The notes under the pieces are model-generated. The model was not told where the DNA came from and did not search any database. It saw only the letters and a list, made by a program, of their open reading frames with translations. The translations under genes were made by a program, and so were the position numbers. Shown here piece after piece: positions 1 through 5,260 of a stretch of DNA of 5,260 nt. Origin of the DNA: Clostridia bacterium (lineage in GTDB: Bacteria; Bacillota; Clostridia; Oscillospirales; Butyricicoccaceae); the NCBI GenBank assembly GCA_017556565.1, contig JAFYMQ010000065.1, forward strand, positions 1 through 5,260, in the 5' to 3' direction. Within the stretch, counting starts at the first letter, position 1, and each line of letters opens with the position of its first letter.

Positions 1-198
1 ACCGCTGTCACCGCAGGTGACTGAGGGGATATAACAATCTCCACCTCATCGGTCTTGCGCCGCACTCGATCGCATGCAGCGACATACGGAGAAGCCTTAA
101 TAGCGGTTTCGCTGCGCGACGGATTGGATAATTCGGGCGGGCACAGAGACCCGCCCCTACGAGAAGAATATATCTGTGCGGTGTAGGGGAGGCGTTTT
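1..198. repeat. Non-coding cluster of short palindromic repeats left of the IS
   Basis: I see no plausible gene here. The stretch is a chain of small inverted repeats. A perfect 6-bp stem GTCACC/GGTGAC lies at 7-21 with a GCA loop. An imperfect stem pairs GAGGGGA (23-29) with TCCACCTC (40-47), with one bulged A. A 7-bp GC stem lies at 135-156. CCCCTAC at 154-160 can also pair with GTAGGGG at 183-189. Units of this look are common between genes in Oscillospiraceae/Ruminococcus-type genomes; that is recalled from general knowledge, not searched. They are probably dispersed repeats. None is followed by a T-run on either strand, so I do not call a terminator here. Confidence 0.5.
135..156. repeat. 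GC-rich hairpin repeat, GGGCGGG/CCCGCCC
   Basis: A perfect 7-bp inverted repeat has arms at 135-141 and 150-156 around an 8-base loop (cacagaga). It is followed by CCCTAC. I recognise the form as a frequent intergenic repeat in Clostridia, though its copy number in this genome cannot be seen from one window. It lacks a T-tract, so termination is not supported. Confidence 0.5.
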
Positions 199-245
199 TG
201 TCAAGTAGGACATGGTTTACACATTGTTTGAGGACATAGTTTACA
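199..245. repeat. IS left terminal region with two transposase-binding-like boxes
   Basis: The box ACATGGTTTACA lies at 210-221 and a one-mismatch copy, ACATAGTTTACA, at 234-245, a 24-bp period. The right end carries the inverted counterpart with the same period. Paired boxes at each end are what a dimeric or two-domain transposase DNA-binding region would need; that role is inferred. The inner box contains the transposase stop codon (TAA, complement of 241-243), so the coding region runs into the recombination end. Confidence 0.75.
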
Positions 246-1419
246 CTTTTTGCCTTGGATCATTGTGCAAAAGATATACTCTGCGAGAGACAATTGTATT
301 TGTGTGAAGATTTAATTTAGCAACTCTGAATTGACGGAATACCACATTGTATATGCCGTCTTGATCTGTCGGGATCAAAGCAACTTCCTTTTCTCCCAAT
401 CCCTCACTCAGGAAGAATCCATGTGAACAGTAGGTCAGATAACCGGAGGATTTTATCACCCTGCGGATAGCTCCTGCCTCGTACTCCCAAGGCTCTATCG
501 TTTCTTTGTACGTTTTGGTGCTTGGAATATATCTTTTGGCGGGAACATCATAATTAAGGGCACTGTGAGGGCGGCGTGTATTGTAAAAGATGCGGTATTC
601 ATCACGGCATGTTTGGGCATCAAAAATGTCTTTCGGCGTGTAGAAATTGAGGCGTTCTCTTTTGTACGAACCGTTAAAGCGCTCAACTTTTCCTTGGGTT
701 TGCGGATGCAGAGGACGAATATGCATCGTTAATATGCCGAGCTCCATCATCCATACCTCGAATTTGGTTATAGATGTGGATTGACTGCTTCCCCAGGGAT
801 TTCCGTTGTCGCAAAGTATAGAAAAGGGCATACCAAACTCTAAAAAAGCATTTATCAGGCTTTCTTTTACTCCCGGAAACTGTTGATTCGTCTTTGCATC
901 ACTGCAAATGCAAAAACGAGAACAATCGTCTATGATGGAGAGCGGATGGCAGCGACGCTTATCCTGCATCAAAAAGTCTCCCTTGAAGTCCATTTGCCAC
1001 ATCTCGTTTGGATAATCTTTCTCAAACCGTACATGATGCTGCGCTGCTTGACTGGCTTGGCGTGTTATGAGACCGTTTCGTTTGAATACAGCGTTAAACG
1101 TGCTTACCGAAGGAGCTTCATCCCAACCGTCGTTAATGAGCATTCGTCTGGTTTTGACCGCACCTATGGCGGGTTCCTGTTGTCGGGCTTGAACGATTAT
1201 TTGCTCTGTTTCGGCGCTGATCTTGTTAGGCGTATGAAAAGGTCTGCGACTTCGATCGGACATACCTTCTCCGTTTAGATAACGGTTTATCCACTTGTCG
1301 CCGGTAGGTCGGCTTATGCCGTACTCACGGCATAACGCAGATTTTGTCTGCTCCTTACTAAGAACACGCTTTACAAATTCTATTCGTTCTTGTTCCACAG
1401 TTTTGTTCCTCCATGACAT
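241..1419 (-). CDS. IS481-family DDE transposase
   Basis: This gene catalyses cut or strand transfer of its own IS element. Numbered from the ATG at 1419, the protein has 392 residues. An N-terminal helix-turn-helix region (about 25-48) is followed by a second DNA-binding stretch (about 60-120), an RNase H-like integrase core (about 135-295), and a C-terminal extension of about 90 residues. The catalytic triad is visible: D144 in WQMDFKGDF, D204 in ILCDNGNPW, and E246 in GKVERFNG, followed by YNTRRPHSAL. The D-D-E spacing and the DNG/HPQTQGKVERFNG motifs match IS481 rather than IS3. The frame can be extended to a GTG at 1437, but I prefer the ATG at 1419. It has AGAGGTG (complement of 1427-1433) 7 bases upstream, whereas the GTG overlaps the area of that ribosome-binding site. 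No frameshift or internal stop is seen. Family assignment is firm; activity is inferred. Confidence 0.9.
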   Translation of the reverse strand: MSWRNKTVEQERIEFVKRVLSKEQTKSALCREYGISRPTGDKWINRYLNGEGMSDRSRRPFHTPNKISAETEQIIVQARQQEPAIGAVKTRRMLINDGWDEAPSVSTFNAVFKRNGLITRQASQAAQHHVRFEKDYPNEMWQMDFKGDFLMQDKRRCHPLSIIDDCSRFCICSDAKTNQQFPGVKESLINAFLEFGMPFSILCDNGNPWGSSQSTSITKFEVWMMELGILTMHIRPLHPQTQGKVERFNGSYKRERLNFYTPKDIFDAQTCRDEYRIFYNTRRPHSALNYDVPAKRYIPSTKTYKETIEPWEYEAGAIRRVIKSSGYLTYCSHGFFLSEGLGEKEVALIPTDQDGIYNVVFRQFRVAKLNLHTNTIVSRRVYLLHNDPRQKV

Positions 1420-1457
1420 CGAAAAACACCTCTGCACACAGTATTTTTGGTGTCTGT

Positions 1458-1485
1458 ATTATATCAAAACTGTAAACCATGTCCC
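1458..1485 (-). promoter_or_regulatory. Likely transposase promoter
   Basis: Read on the minus strand, a perfect -10 hexamer TATAAT (complement of 1458-1463) lies 38 bases upstream of the chosen ATG. A GGGACA hexamer (complement of 1480-1485), matching TTGACA at 4 of 6 positions, sits 16 bp upstream of it. The -35 overlaps the inner terminal box, which suggests self-repression by the transposase (inference). Confidence 0.5.
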
Positions 1486-1520
1486 CATACAACTTGTAAA
1501 CCATGTTACCATACTATACA
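1471..1520. repeat. IS right terminal region with two transposase-binding-like boxes
   Basis: Two identical copies of TGTAAACCATGT lie at 1471-1482 and 1495-1506, again 24 bp apart. They are the reverse complement of the left-end box. A 14-base tail ending ATACA follows. The inner box abuts and partly overlaps the likely -35 hexamer of the transposase gene, so binding here could also repress transposase expression. Confidence 0.75.
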
Positions 1521-1544
1521 TCTCCGCGCCCTCCCGCCTGATAA

Positions 1545-1559
1545 ATCCGCGAAGCGGAT
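1545..1559. repeat. Small GC hairpin ATCCGC-GAA-GCGGAT
   Basis: A perfect 6-bp inverted repeat with a 3-base loop lies just downstream of ylmH in that gene's direction of reading. On the minus strand the stem is followed by TTTATC, so it could act as a weak terminator for ylmH. The T-run is short, so a dispersed repeat is equally likely. Confidence 0.4.
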
Positions 1560-1564
1560 ACCAC

Positions 1565-1603
1565 AGCTAATAGCTCTTAGCTCTTAGATAGTAGCTATTA
1601 GCT
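1565..1603. repeat. 11-bp perfect inverted repeat with internal 7-bp direct repeat
   Basis: AGCTAATAGCT at 1565-1575 is the exact reverse complement of AGCTATTAGCT at 1593-1603. The 17-base interior contains further copies of the AGCT/CTTAG theme, with the 7-mer CTCTTAG occurring twice in tandem (1574-1580 and 1581-1587). The right arm touches the first base of the complement of the ylmH stop codon (1603-1605). The element may be a small mobile or structural repeat inserted at the gene's end. No T-run adjoins it, so a terminator role is not supported. Confidence 0.55.
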
Positions 1604-2397
1604 CACACAAACTTCTTTACCTCAATCCCCATTCTGCCTTTGCGGGATGTGGTGCCCGTCTCTTCTATCTGCACCTTGCCCAATCCGCGTACCGATATAA
1701 TACTGCCCGAGGCTACCGTTTTGTCGCCTTTGAGACATTCCAGATGATCCAGACTTACCCTGCCGGCTTTTATCATTTCTTCGGCTGTGCTGCGCGACAG
1801 GTTAAACGCCGCAGCCACCACGCCGTCAAGCCGCATGCTCATCACCGAGTCGCGGCGTGTCTCAAACCGCACCTCACGCGCAGGCATCGCGCTCAAAGCT
1901 ATCTGCTCAAGCTGCAGGCTGACTCTGCCTGCACTTGTCATATTCTGCACTACAAAGGGCGCGACCTCACGCAGCACTGCCATATAGCAGCAGCCGTCCT
2001 GTATCATTATATCGCCCACCGCTTCGCGCTGCAGACCCAGCCCCATCAGACTGCCCAGAAAATCTCTGTGGCTCAGCTCCCGCTCGGTCTTGAAAGTAGC
2101 CTTTATTGCCGCGATAGGTGACTCGTCACTTTTCAGCCAGCTTTCGTCCGCCCACTCGGGCAAAAAGCACACCACCGCCCGTTCAGCGCCCTCGCTGCCG
2201 CCAAAGGTAATATACTCTGCCTTGATATGATCGAGCATACGCCTTGCTATGACCTGCATCTCGGGGGAGAGAAACTTGCTTGAGGCGGGCACACCGCGGT
2301 TTTGTGCCGCGTCCTGCTTGTCCAGCAGTGCGGCAAGCTGCGGCTTGTCCTCATCGTTTCGGGCGAATGCCGCCACCAGCTCTTTTTTGGTTTTCAC
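1603..2397 (-). CDS. ylmH: YlmH-family S4-domain RNA-binding protein
   Basis: The 264-residue protein is close to the usual size of YlmH (about 257 in Bacillus subtilis). The YlmH-specific domain shows FLSPE (42-46), FGGSEGAER (65-73) and the family signature HRDFLGSLMGLGLQREAVGD (110-129). A C-terminal S4 RNA-binding domain follows at about 188-244, with NLSRSTAEEMIKAGRVSLD as its core helices. It ends in a basic tail (SRKGRMGIEVKKF). YlmH binds ribosomal RNA; in B. subtilis it has been linked to ribosome-associated quality control of stalled 50S particles, acting like RqcP. That function is family knowledge, not visible here. The start is GTG at 2397, preceded by GGAAGTGAT (complement of 2401-2409), a near match to the full anti-SD complement. 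It is transcribed alone, divergent from the carrier gene. In many Firmicutes ylmH sits with sepF, ylmG and divIVA; none is present within this window. Confidence 0.88.
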   Translation of the reverse strand: MKTKKELVAAFARNDEDKPQLAALLDKQDAAQNRGVPASSKFLSPEMQVIARRMLDHIKAEYITFGGSEGAERAVVCFLPEWADESWLKSDESPIAAIKATFKTERELSHRDFLGSLMGLGLQREAVGDIMIQDGCCYMAVLREVAPFVVQNMTSAGRVSLQLEQIALSAMPAREVRFETRRDSVMSMRLDGVVAAAFNLSRSTAEEMIKAGRVSLDHLECLKGDKTVASGSIISVRGLGKVQIEETGTTSRKGRMGIEVKKFV

Positions 2398-2486
2398 TAT
2401 ATCACTTCCAGTCGGTTTTAGTCTACACCATACGTCAGTATATTACAATAGCCCATGCCTAAACTGCCCCAAATGGACGGTTTTTC

Positions 2487-2515
2487 TTTACTTTTTGGAG
2501 TTTTGGGTGTAAAAT
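2487..2515 (+). promoter_or_regulatory. Likely sigma-A promoter of the carrier/S-component operon
   Basis: A -35 hexamer TTTACT (2487-2492, 4 of 6 to TTGACA) is separated by exactly 17 bp from a -10 hexamer TAAAAT (2510-2515, 5 of 6 to TATAAT). A TG pair lies directly upstream of the -10. The transcript would start near 2522 and give a leader of about 30 bases, too short for most riboswitches. Confidence 0.5.
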
Positions 2516-2537
2516 ATACATAATCACGAGATAAGAA

Positions 2538-2542
2538 AGGGG
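2538..2542 (+). promoter_or_regulatory. Ribosome binding site of the ESS carrier gene
   Basis: AGGGG, within GAAAGGGGAA, lies 9 bases before the ATG at 2552 and supports that start. Confidence 0.6.
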
Positions 2543-2551
2543 AATAATTGT

Positions 2552-3976
2552 ATGGGCGGTTTAAGTTTTTGGGATATGTCCGTATGGTTTTTCATCATTG
2601 AGCTTGGCGTGCTTTTTGGCGCGATGCTGCTGGCAAATCTGCTGCGCAGAACTATCGCACCTTTGCGCAAGTCCCTCATTCCCAGCTCGGTTATCGGCGG
2701 ATTTATCCTGCTGATCTTCAATTTCCTTTATCAAAAGATCACCGGCTACGCAGTTTTTGAAAAGCTCACCATGGAGCTGTTTACATACCACTGTCTGGGT
2801 CTTGGCTTTATCGCACTGAGCTTAAAATTCACCGACCGCAAAAACAGCTCCAGCTCGGGCACCGATATATTCAACACCGGCGTCACCGTTGTTGCCACCT
2901 ATCTGGTGCAGGCGCTGGTAGGTCTGGCGCTCACTTTTGGTCTGTCCTATCTCATCGGCAACTGGAACAATGCCGGCCTGCTGCTGCCCATGGGCTTCGG
3001 TCAGGGTCCCGGGCAGGCATACAACTGGGGCAACGTCTACGAGACCGCGACTGCCTACACCCCCTTTGAAAACGGTGCAAGCTTCGGTCTGACCATTGCC
3101 GCAATGGGCTTTATTGCCGCATCTGTGGGCGGTGTTATCTACCTGCAGGTCATGAAGAAAAAGGGCAGAGTCAACACCGAGCTGTTTGCCGACCAGACCG
3201 ATTCCATCTCGGCAATCGAGGTCTGCGAAAAGGGCGAGATACCCCTCACCGAGTCACTCGACAAGCTGACCGTACAGTGCGGACTGGTGTTTTTGACCTA
3301 TATGCTCACCTTTGGTCTGATGTATCTGATCTCCATGGGCTGTGATGCGCTGGGCGGATTCTTCGTCGGCACGGTCAAACCTCTTGTATGGGGCTTTAAC
3401 TTCCTGTTCGGCTCTGTGATGGCAATGGTCGTCAAGTCTGTCATCCGCTTCCTCAAGATGAAGGGCATCATGAAGCGTGAGTACCGCAACCCCTTTATGC
3501 TCTCCCGTATCTCGGGCACTATGTTCGACCTGATGGTGGTTGCATCCATCGCCGCTATCAATCTGTCCGCATTCAAGCACAAAGAGTTCCTCATCCCCCT
3601 GCTCATTCTGAGCGTCGTGGGCGGACTGGCAACCTTCTTCTATATCCGTCATATCTCCATCAAGCTGTTCCCCGGCTACCGCGATCAGGCATTCCTCTCT
3701 CTGTACGGTATGCTGACAGGTACCGCAAGCACCGGTGTCATTCTGCTGCGTGAGATCGACCCCAACTTTGAGACCCCCGCATCGGACAACCTGATCTATC
3801 AGCAGCTTTGGGCTATTCTGTTCGGCTTCCCCATGCTGCTTCTGCTTGGTCTGTCGCCCAAGAATACCGCAATGACCGTACTGACCCTTGTGCTGCTGGC
3901 TGTACTGTTCGCTGTAATGAATATCATCCTGTTCCGCAAAACTCTGTTCAAAGGCAAAAAGAGCAAGAAAAACTGA
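2552..3976 (+). CDS. ESS-family (sodium:glutamate symporter-like) membrane carrier
   Basis: The 474-residue protein is strongly hydrophobic, with roughly 11-12 membrane segments (for example about 9-31, 43-60, 110-136, 177-200, 240-262, 322-342, 345-365, 413-436 and 437-461). It ends in a basic cytoplasmic tail, KGKKSKKN. Features pointing to the ESS/GltS fold are the N-terminal LRKSLIPSSVIGGFILL (38-54) and two polar, glycine-rich stretches placed like the two re-entrant loops: MGFGQGPGQAYNWGNVYE (147-164) and GMLTGTASTGVILLREIDP (386-404). A charged loop (about 201-236) lies between the halves. Classical GltS imports glutamate with Na+. This protein is longer than E. coli GltS (about 400 residues), and its first loop reads differently from the usual GHGT-type motif. 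The substrate may therefore be another amino or carboxylic acid. It is first in a probable operon with the ECF S component downstream. Family call is moderately sure; substrate unknown. Confidence 0.68.
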   Translation: MGGLSFWDMSVWFFIIELGVLFGAMLLANLLRRTIAPLRKSLIPSSVIGGFILLIFNFLYQKITGYAVFEKLTMELFTYHCLGLGFIALSLKFTDRKNSSSSGTDIFNTGVTVVATYLVQALVGLALTFGLSYLIGNWNNAGLLLPMGFGQGPGQAYNWGNVYETATAYTPFENGASFGLTIAAMGFIAASVGGVIYLQVMKKKGRVNTELFADQTDSISAIEVCEKGEIPLTESLDKLTVQCGLVFLTYMLTFGLMYLISMGCDALGGFFVGTVKPLVWGFNFLFGSVMAMVVKSVIRFLKMKGIMKREYRNPFMLSRISGTMFDLMVVASIAAINLSAFKHKEFLIPLLILSVVGGLATFFYIRHISIKLFPGYRDQAFLSLYGMLTGTASTGVILLREIDPNFETPASDNLIYQQLWAILFGFPMLLLLGLSPKNTAMTVLTLVLLAVLFAVMNIILFRKTLFKGKKSKKN

Positions 3977-3977
3977 C

Positions 3978-3983
3978 GGGGGG
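3978..3983 (+). promoter_or_regulatory. Ribosome binding site of the ECF S-component gene
   Basis: A run of six G (3978-3983) starts one base after the stop codon of the carrier gene and lies 5 bases before the ATG at 3989. It supports this start and tight translation of the second cistron. Confidence 0.55.
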
Positions 3984-3988
3984 TAGCT

Positions 3989-4546
3989 ATGAACATCAAA
4001 CTTGATCTCAAGAATAAAATCTACATCCGCAAGCTTGTGTTGTCGGGACTGTTTCTGGCACTGTGCCTGCTGCTGCCCTTTGTGACCGGGCAGATTCAGC
4101 AGATAGGTCAGATGCTTGCACCCATGCACCTGCCCGTACTGCTCTGCGGCGTGGTCTGCGGCCCTCTGTGGGGCGCTGCGGTAGGGCTGACCGCACCTCT
4201 GCTGCGCTATGCGCTGTTCGGTATGCCGCCCATATTCCCCATGGGACTGAGCATGGCATTTGAACTGTGCGTGTACGGTCTGGTCATCGGCCTGCTGTAT
4301 AACCTGCTGCCCAAAAAGCCCTGGGGCATCTACCTGTCCCTGCTGACCAGTATGCTGCTTGGCAGAGTGGTCTGGGGCTGCGCAAGACTGGTGTTCGCGG
4401 GTATCAAAGGCGGCAGTTTCACCTTTGCAATGTTTATCTCGGGCGCATTTACCACCGCTATCCCCGGCATAATCTGTCAGATAGTGCTGGTGCCCCTGAT
4501 CGTCCTGCTGCTCCAAAAATACAAGCTGCTCCCCGTAAAAGAATAA
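3989..4546 (+). CDS. ECF-transporter S component (substrate-binding membrane protein)
   Basis: The small, very hydrophobic protein of 185 residues matches the size and about six-helix plan of ECF-type vitamin or micronutrient S components. Visible segments lie near 14-32, 46-66, 68-80, 88-106, 111-134 and 147-176. The N-terminal helix starts after a basic lead (KNKIYIRKLVLSGLFLAL), typical of these proteins, with small residues that would contact the shared T subunit. A conserved-looking core runs through APMHLPVLLCGVVCGPLWG (44-62), PLLRYALFGMPP (70-81) and MAFELCVYG (89-97). The C-terminal helices carry GRVVWG (125-130). No ATPase (A/A') or T subunit lies in the window, so it would be a group II S component sharing a housekeeping ECF module encoded elsewhere. 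It follows the ESS carrier gene by 12 bp and is very likely co-transcribed. I cannot name the vitamin or substrate: no riboswitch or biosynthetic gene nearby gives it away. Confidence 0.75.
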   Translation: MNIKLDLKNKIYIRKLVLSGLFLALCLLLPFVTGQIQQIGQMLAPMHLPVLLCGVVCGPLWGAAVGLTAPLLRYALFGMPPIFPMGLSMAFELCVYGLVIGLLYNLLPKKPWGIYLSLLTSMLLGRVVWGCARLVFAGIKGGSFTFAMFISGAFTTAIPGIICQIVLVPLIVLLLQKYKLLPVKE

Positions 4547-4560
4547 CCCTAAAATATGAA

Positions 4561-4606
4561 AAAGGCTTTCGTCCATATATGGACGAAAGCCTTTGTTATT
4601 TTTTGT
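4561..4606 (+). terminator. Bidirectional intrinsic terminator between convergent genes
   Basis: A perfect 34-bp palindrome spans 4561-4594 (arms starting AAAGGCTTTCGTCC, centre ATAT) and gives a stem of about 15 bp. On the plus strand it is followed by TTTGTTATTTTTTG, ending the carrier/S-component transcript 14 bases after the S-component stop. On the minus strand the stem runs into TTTTTCATATTTT, ending the ceramidase-like gene, whose stop codon lies at 4608-4610. It therefore serves both directions. Confidence 0.9.
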
Positions 4607-4607
4607 C

Positions 4608-5260
4608 TTATCGCATATCTGCCAGCAGCTTTTTTGCCTCGTCGACTATCAGCTCGGCGCAGCCTTCTTTCAGGTTGGAGTTTTTTGCCTCATACCCGCC
4701 CTCGATATAGGAGTCGCGCATGGGGATATAGCCCATAGCGCCGTTTGTCAGGCAGCAGGGACAAACCATACCCCAGTTTTCGGCCTGCTTGATGCCCACA
4801 CCGATACCGGTAAAAGGCTCGCCCGGAATACCCAGGAATGCAATATCGCCGATGGTCACCGCGCTCAGGCGCATCTGATAGCTTTCGGGGCCGTGCTCAA
4901 GTCTGCACAGACGCATAGCCTCGGCAATATATGTGGTGCGCAGCATACCCGTGCCGGGTATCTGGTCGGACTTGCCGCTGAGATACAGGTCACGGTAGCG
5001 GTAAGCCTGCTCCATATCGTCCTTTTCGGTAGGCATATTGGAGGGCAGCTCAATAAACTTCTGCGCATAGCCCAGCTTGGGCGACTCGACAGACTTGGCA
5101 ATATCCCAGACCTGCATAACAGAGCCTGCTACCACTCTGCCCATGAATCGGGCGTGATTATGTCCGCGTGGTGTGCCGCTGGGCGCGGTGTTATTGTTGT
5201 AGTAGCCGTCATCGGGGTGTACGTTGATATGATTGACGTCACCCTGAGCGCCGTTAAAGA
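4608..5260 (-). CDS. Neutral/alkaline ceramidase-like protein, C-terminal part (runs off the window)
   Basis: The frame stays open from the stop at 4608-4610 to the right edge, giving at least 216 residues. The Met at 5144 is internal, because conserved family sequence lies upstream of it. Hallmarks of the neutral ceramidase N-terminal (catalytic) domain family are visible in order: FNGAQGDVNHIN (5258-5223), IGDIAFLGIPGEPFTGIG (near 4850-4797), and TNGAMGYIPMRDSYIEGGYE (near 4745-4690), followed by a final helix ending KKLLADMR. Characterised enzymes hydrolyse the N-acyl bond of ceramide using zinc and a serine nucleophile in a GDVSPN-type motif. Here that position reads GDVNHIN, with Asn for Ser. 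The Glu of PGE and the Tyr-rich GYIP...GGYE region, which match zinc-ligand regions of the family, are kept. The protein stops right after this domain and lacks the C-terminal Ig-like domain of classical ceramidases. The true substrate is therefore uncertain. The N-terminus, zinc histidines and any signal peptide lie outside the window. Confidence 0.75.
   Translation of the reverse strand, partial: FNGAQGDVNHINVHPDDGYYNNNTAPSGTPRGHNHARFMGRVVAGSVMQVWDIAKSVESPKLGYAQKFIELPSNMPTEKDDMEQAYRYRDLYLSGKSDQIPGTGMLRTTYIAEAMRLCRLEHGPESYQMRLSAVTIGDIAFLGIPGEPFTGIGVGIKQAENWGMVCPCCLTNGAMGYIPMRDSYIEGGYEAKNSNLKEGCAELIVDEAKKLLADMR

Larger units (their letters stand above)
199..1520 (-). mobile_element. IS481-family insertion sequence, apparently complete
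   Basis: The element is about 1.32 kb and holds one intact DDE transposase read on the minus strand. It begins TGT (199-201) and ends ACA (1518-1520), the usual IS481-family termini. Both ends carry two copies of the box ACATGGTTTACA, or a one-base variant, in inverted orientation between the ends. The spacer from the box to the tip is 11 bases on the left and 14 on the right, so the outermost bases are imperfectly matched and the exact boundaries could be off by a few bases. No clear target-site duplication is seen: the left flank ends cgtttt and the right flank starts tctccg. The coding region looks less GC-rich than the genes to its right, which fits a mobile origin. It may still be active, since the frame and both ends are intact. 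Confidence 0.8.
2398..2551. promoter_or_regulatory. Divergent intergenic region between ylmH and the ESS carrier gene
   Basis: This 154-bp spacer must hold the promoters of both divergent genes. The plus-strand promoter is readable (see the entry at 2487). For ylmH, a minus-strand TATACT (part of AATATACTGACG, complement of the region near 2435-2440) could be a -10, but I find no good -35 for it. An imperfect stem pairs AAACTGCCC (2461-2469) with GGACGGTTT (2475-2483), with one mismatch and one wobble. Its function is unclear. I see no recognisable riboswitch. Confidence 0.4.

Noticed and set aside
1..198. Possible CRISPR or coding remnant at the left edge
   Set aside because: There are no regularly spaced identical repeats and no sustained open frame. 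Short unrelated hairpins explain the sequence better.
1420..1437. Upstream GTG start for the transposase
   Set aside because: The GTG lies just upstream of, and within a few bases of, the AGAGGTG ribosome-binding site that serves the ATG at 1419. It has no convincing site of its own.
1744..2121. Plus-strand open frames opposite ylmH
   Set aside because: They are antisense to a clearly conserved YlmH protein, have no ribosome-binding site and show no recognisable domain.
2461..2483. Stem-loop followed by a T-rich run in the divergent spacer
   Set aside because: It resembles a rightward terminator, but the stem has a mismatch and a wobble, and no gene reads into it from the left. It also lies upstream of the likely plus-strand promoter, so it would not be in that transcript.
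3254..4576. Long minus-strand open frame (440 codons) opposite the carrier and S-component genes
   Set aside because: Its product is Gln/His/Asp-rich with no recognisable domain. It lies antisense to two well-supported membrane proteins and runs through the terminator region. It is a shadow of their codon usage.
4608..5144. Ceramidase-like gene as a complete 178-residue protein starting at 5144
   Set aside because: The frame continues without a stop to the window edge and encodes the family motif NGAQGDVNHIN upstream of that Met, so the Met is internal.

Overview
The window looks like chromosomal DNA from a gut-type Clostridia bacterium (Oscillospiraceae/Ruminococcus-like). This is inferred from Shine-Dalgarno-led Firmicute genes, a YlmH-type S4 protein, an ECF-transporter S component, and short GC-rich palindromic repeats of a kind common between genes in that group. 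No rRNA, tRNA, CRISPR array or phage gene is visible.

Layout. Positions 1-198 hold no gene, only a cluster of palindromic repeats. Positions 199-1520 are an apparently intact IS481-family insertion sequence. Its single DDE transposase is on the minus strand, and each end carries two copies of a 12-bp box spaced exactly 24 bp apart. The IS seems to have landed inside one of the palindromic repeats. Positions 1521-1603 hold two more small inverted repeats, the last overlapping the stop codon of a minus-strand ylmH gene (1603-2397). A 154-bp divergent intergenic region then leads into a plus-strand pair: an ESS (sodium:glutamate symporter-like) carrier (2552-3976) and, 12 bp later, an ECF-transporter substrate-binding (S) protein (3989-4546). 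A near-perfect palindromic terminator (4561-4594) separates this pair from a convergent minus-strand gene. That gene is the C-terminal part of a neutral-ceramidase-like protein, and it runs off the right edge of the window.

How the genes relate. The two membrane-transport genes form a probable operon, so they may handle related substrates, but the sequence does not name the substrate. YlmH is an RNA-binding ribosome-associated protein and appears alone here, away from the cell-division genes it often accompanies. The ceramidase-like protein keeps the family's C-terminal motifs but has Asn where characterised ceramidases have the nucleophilic Ser. I found no convincing new multi-gene system. 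The points most worth a second look are the altered ceramidase-like active site, the carrier/S-component operon, and the two-box ends of the IS.
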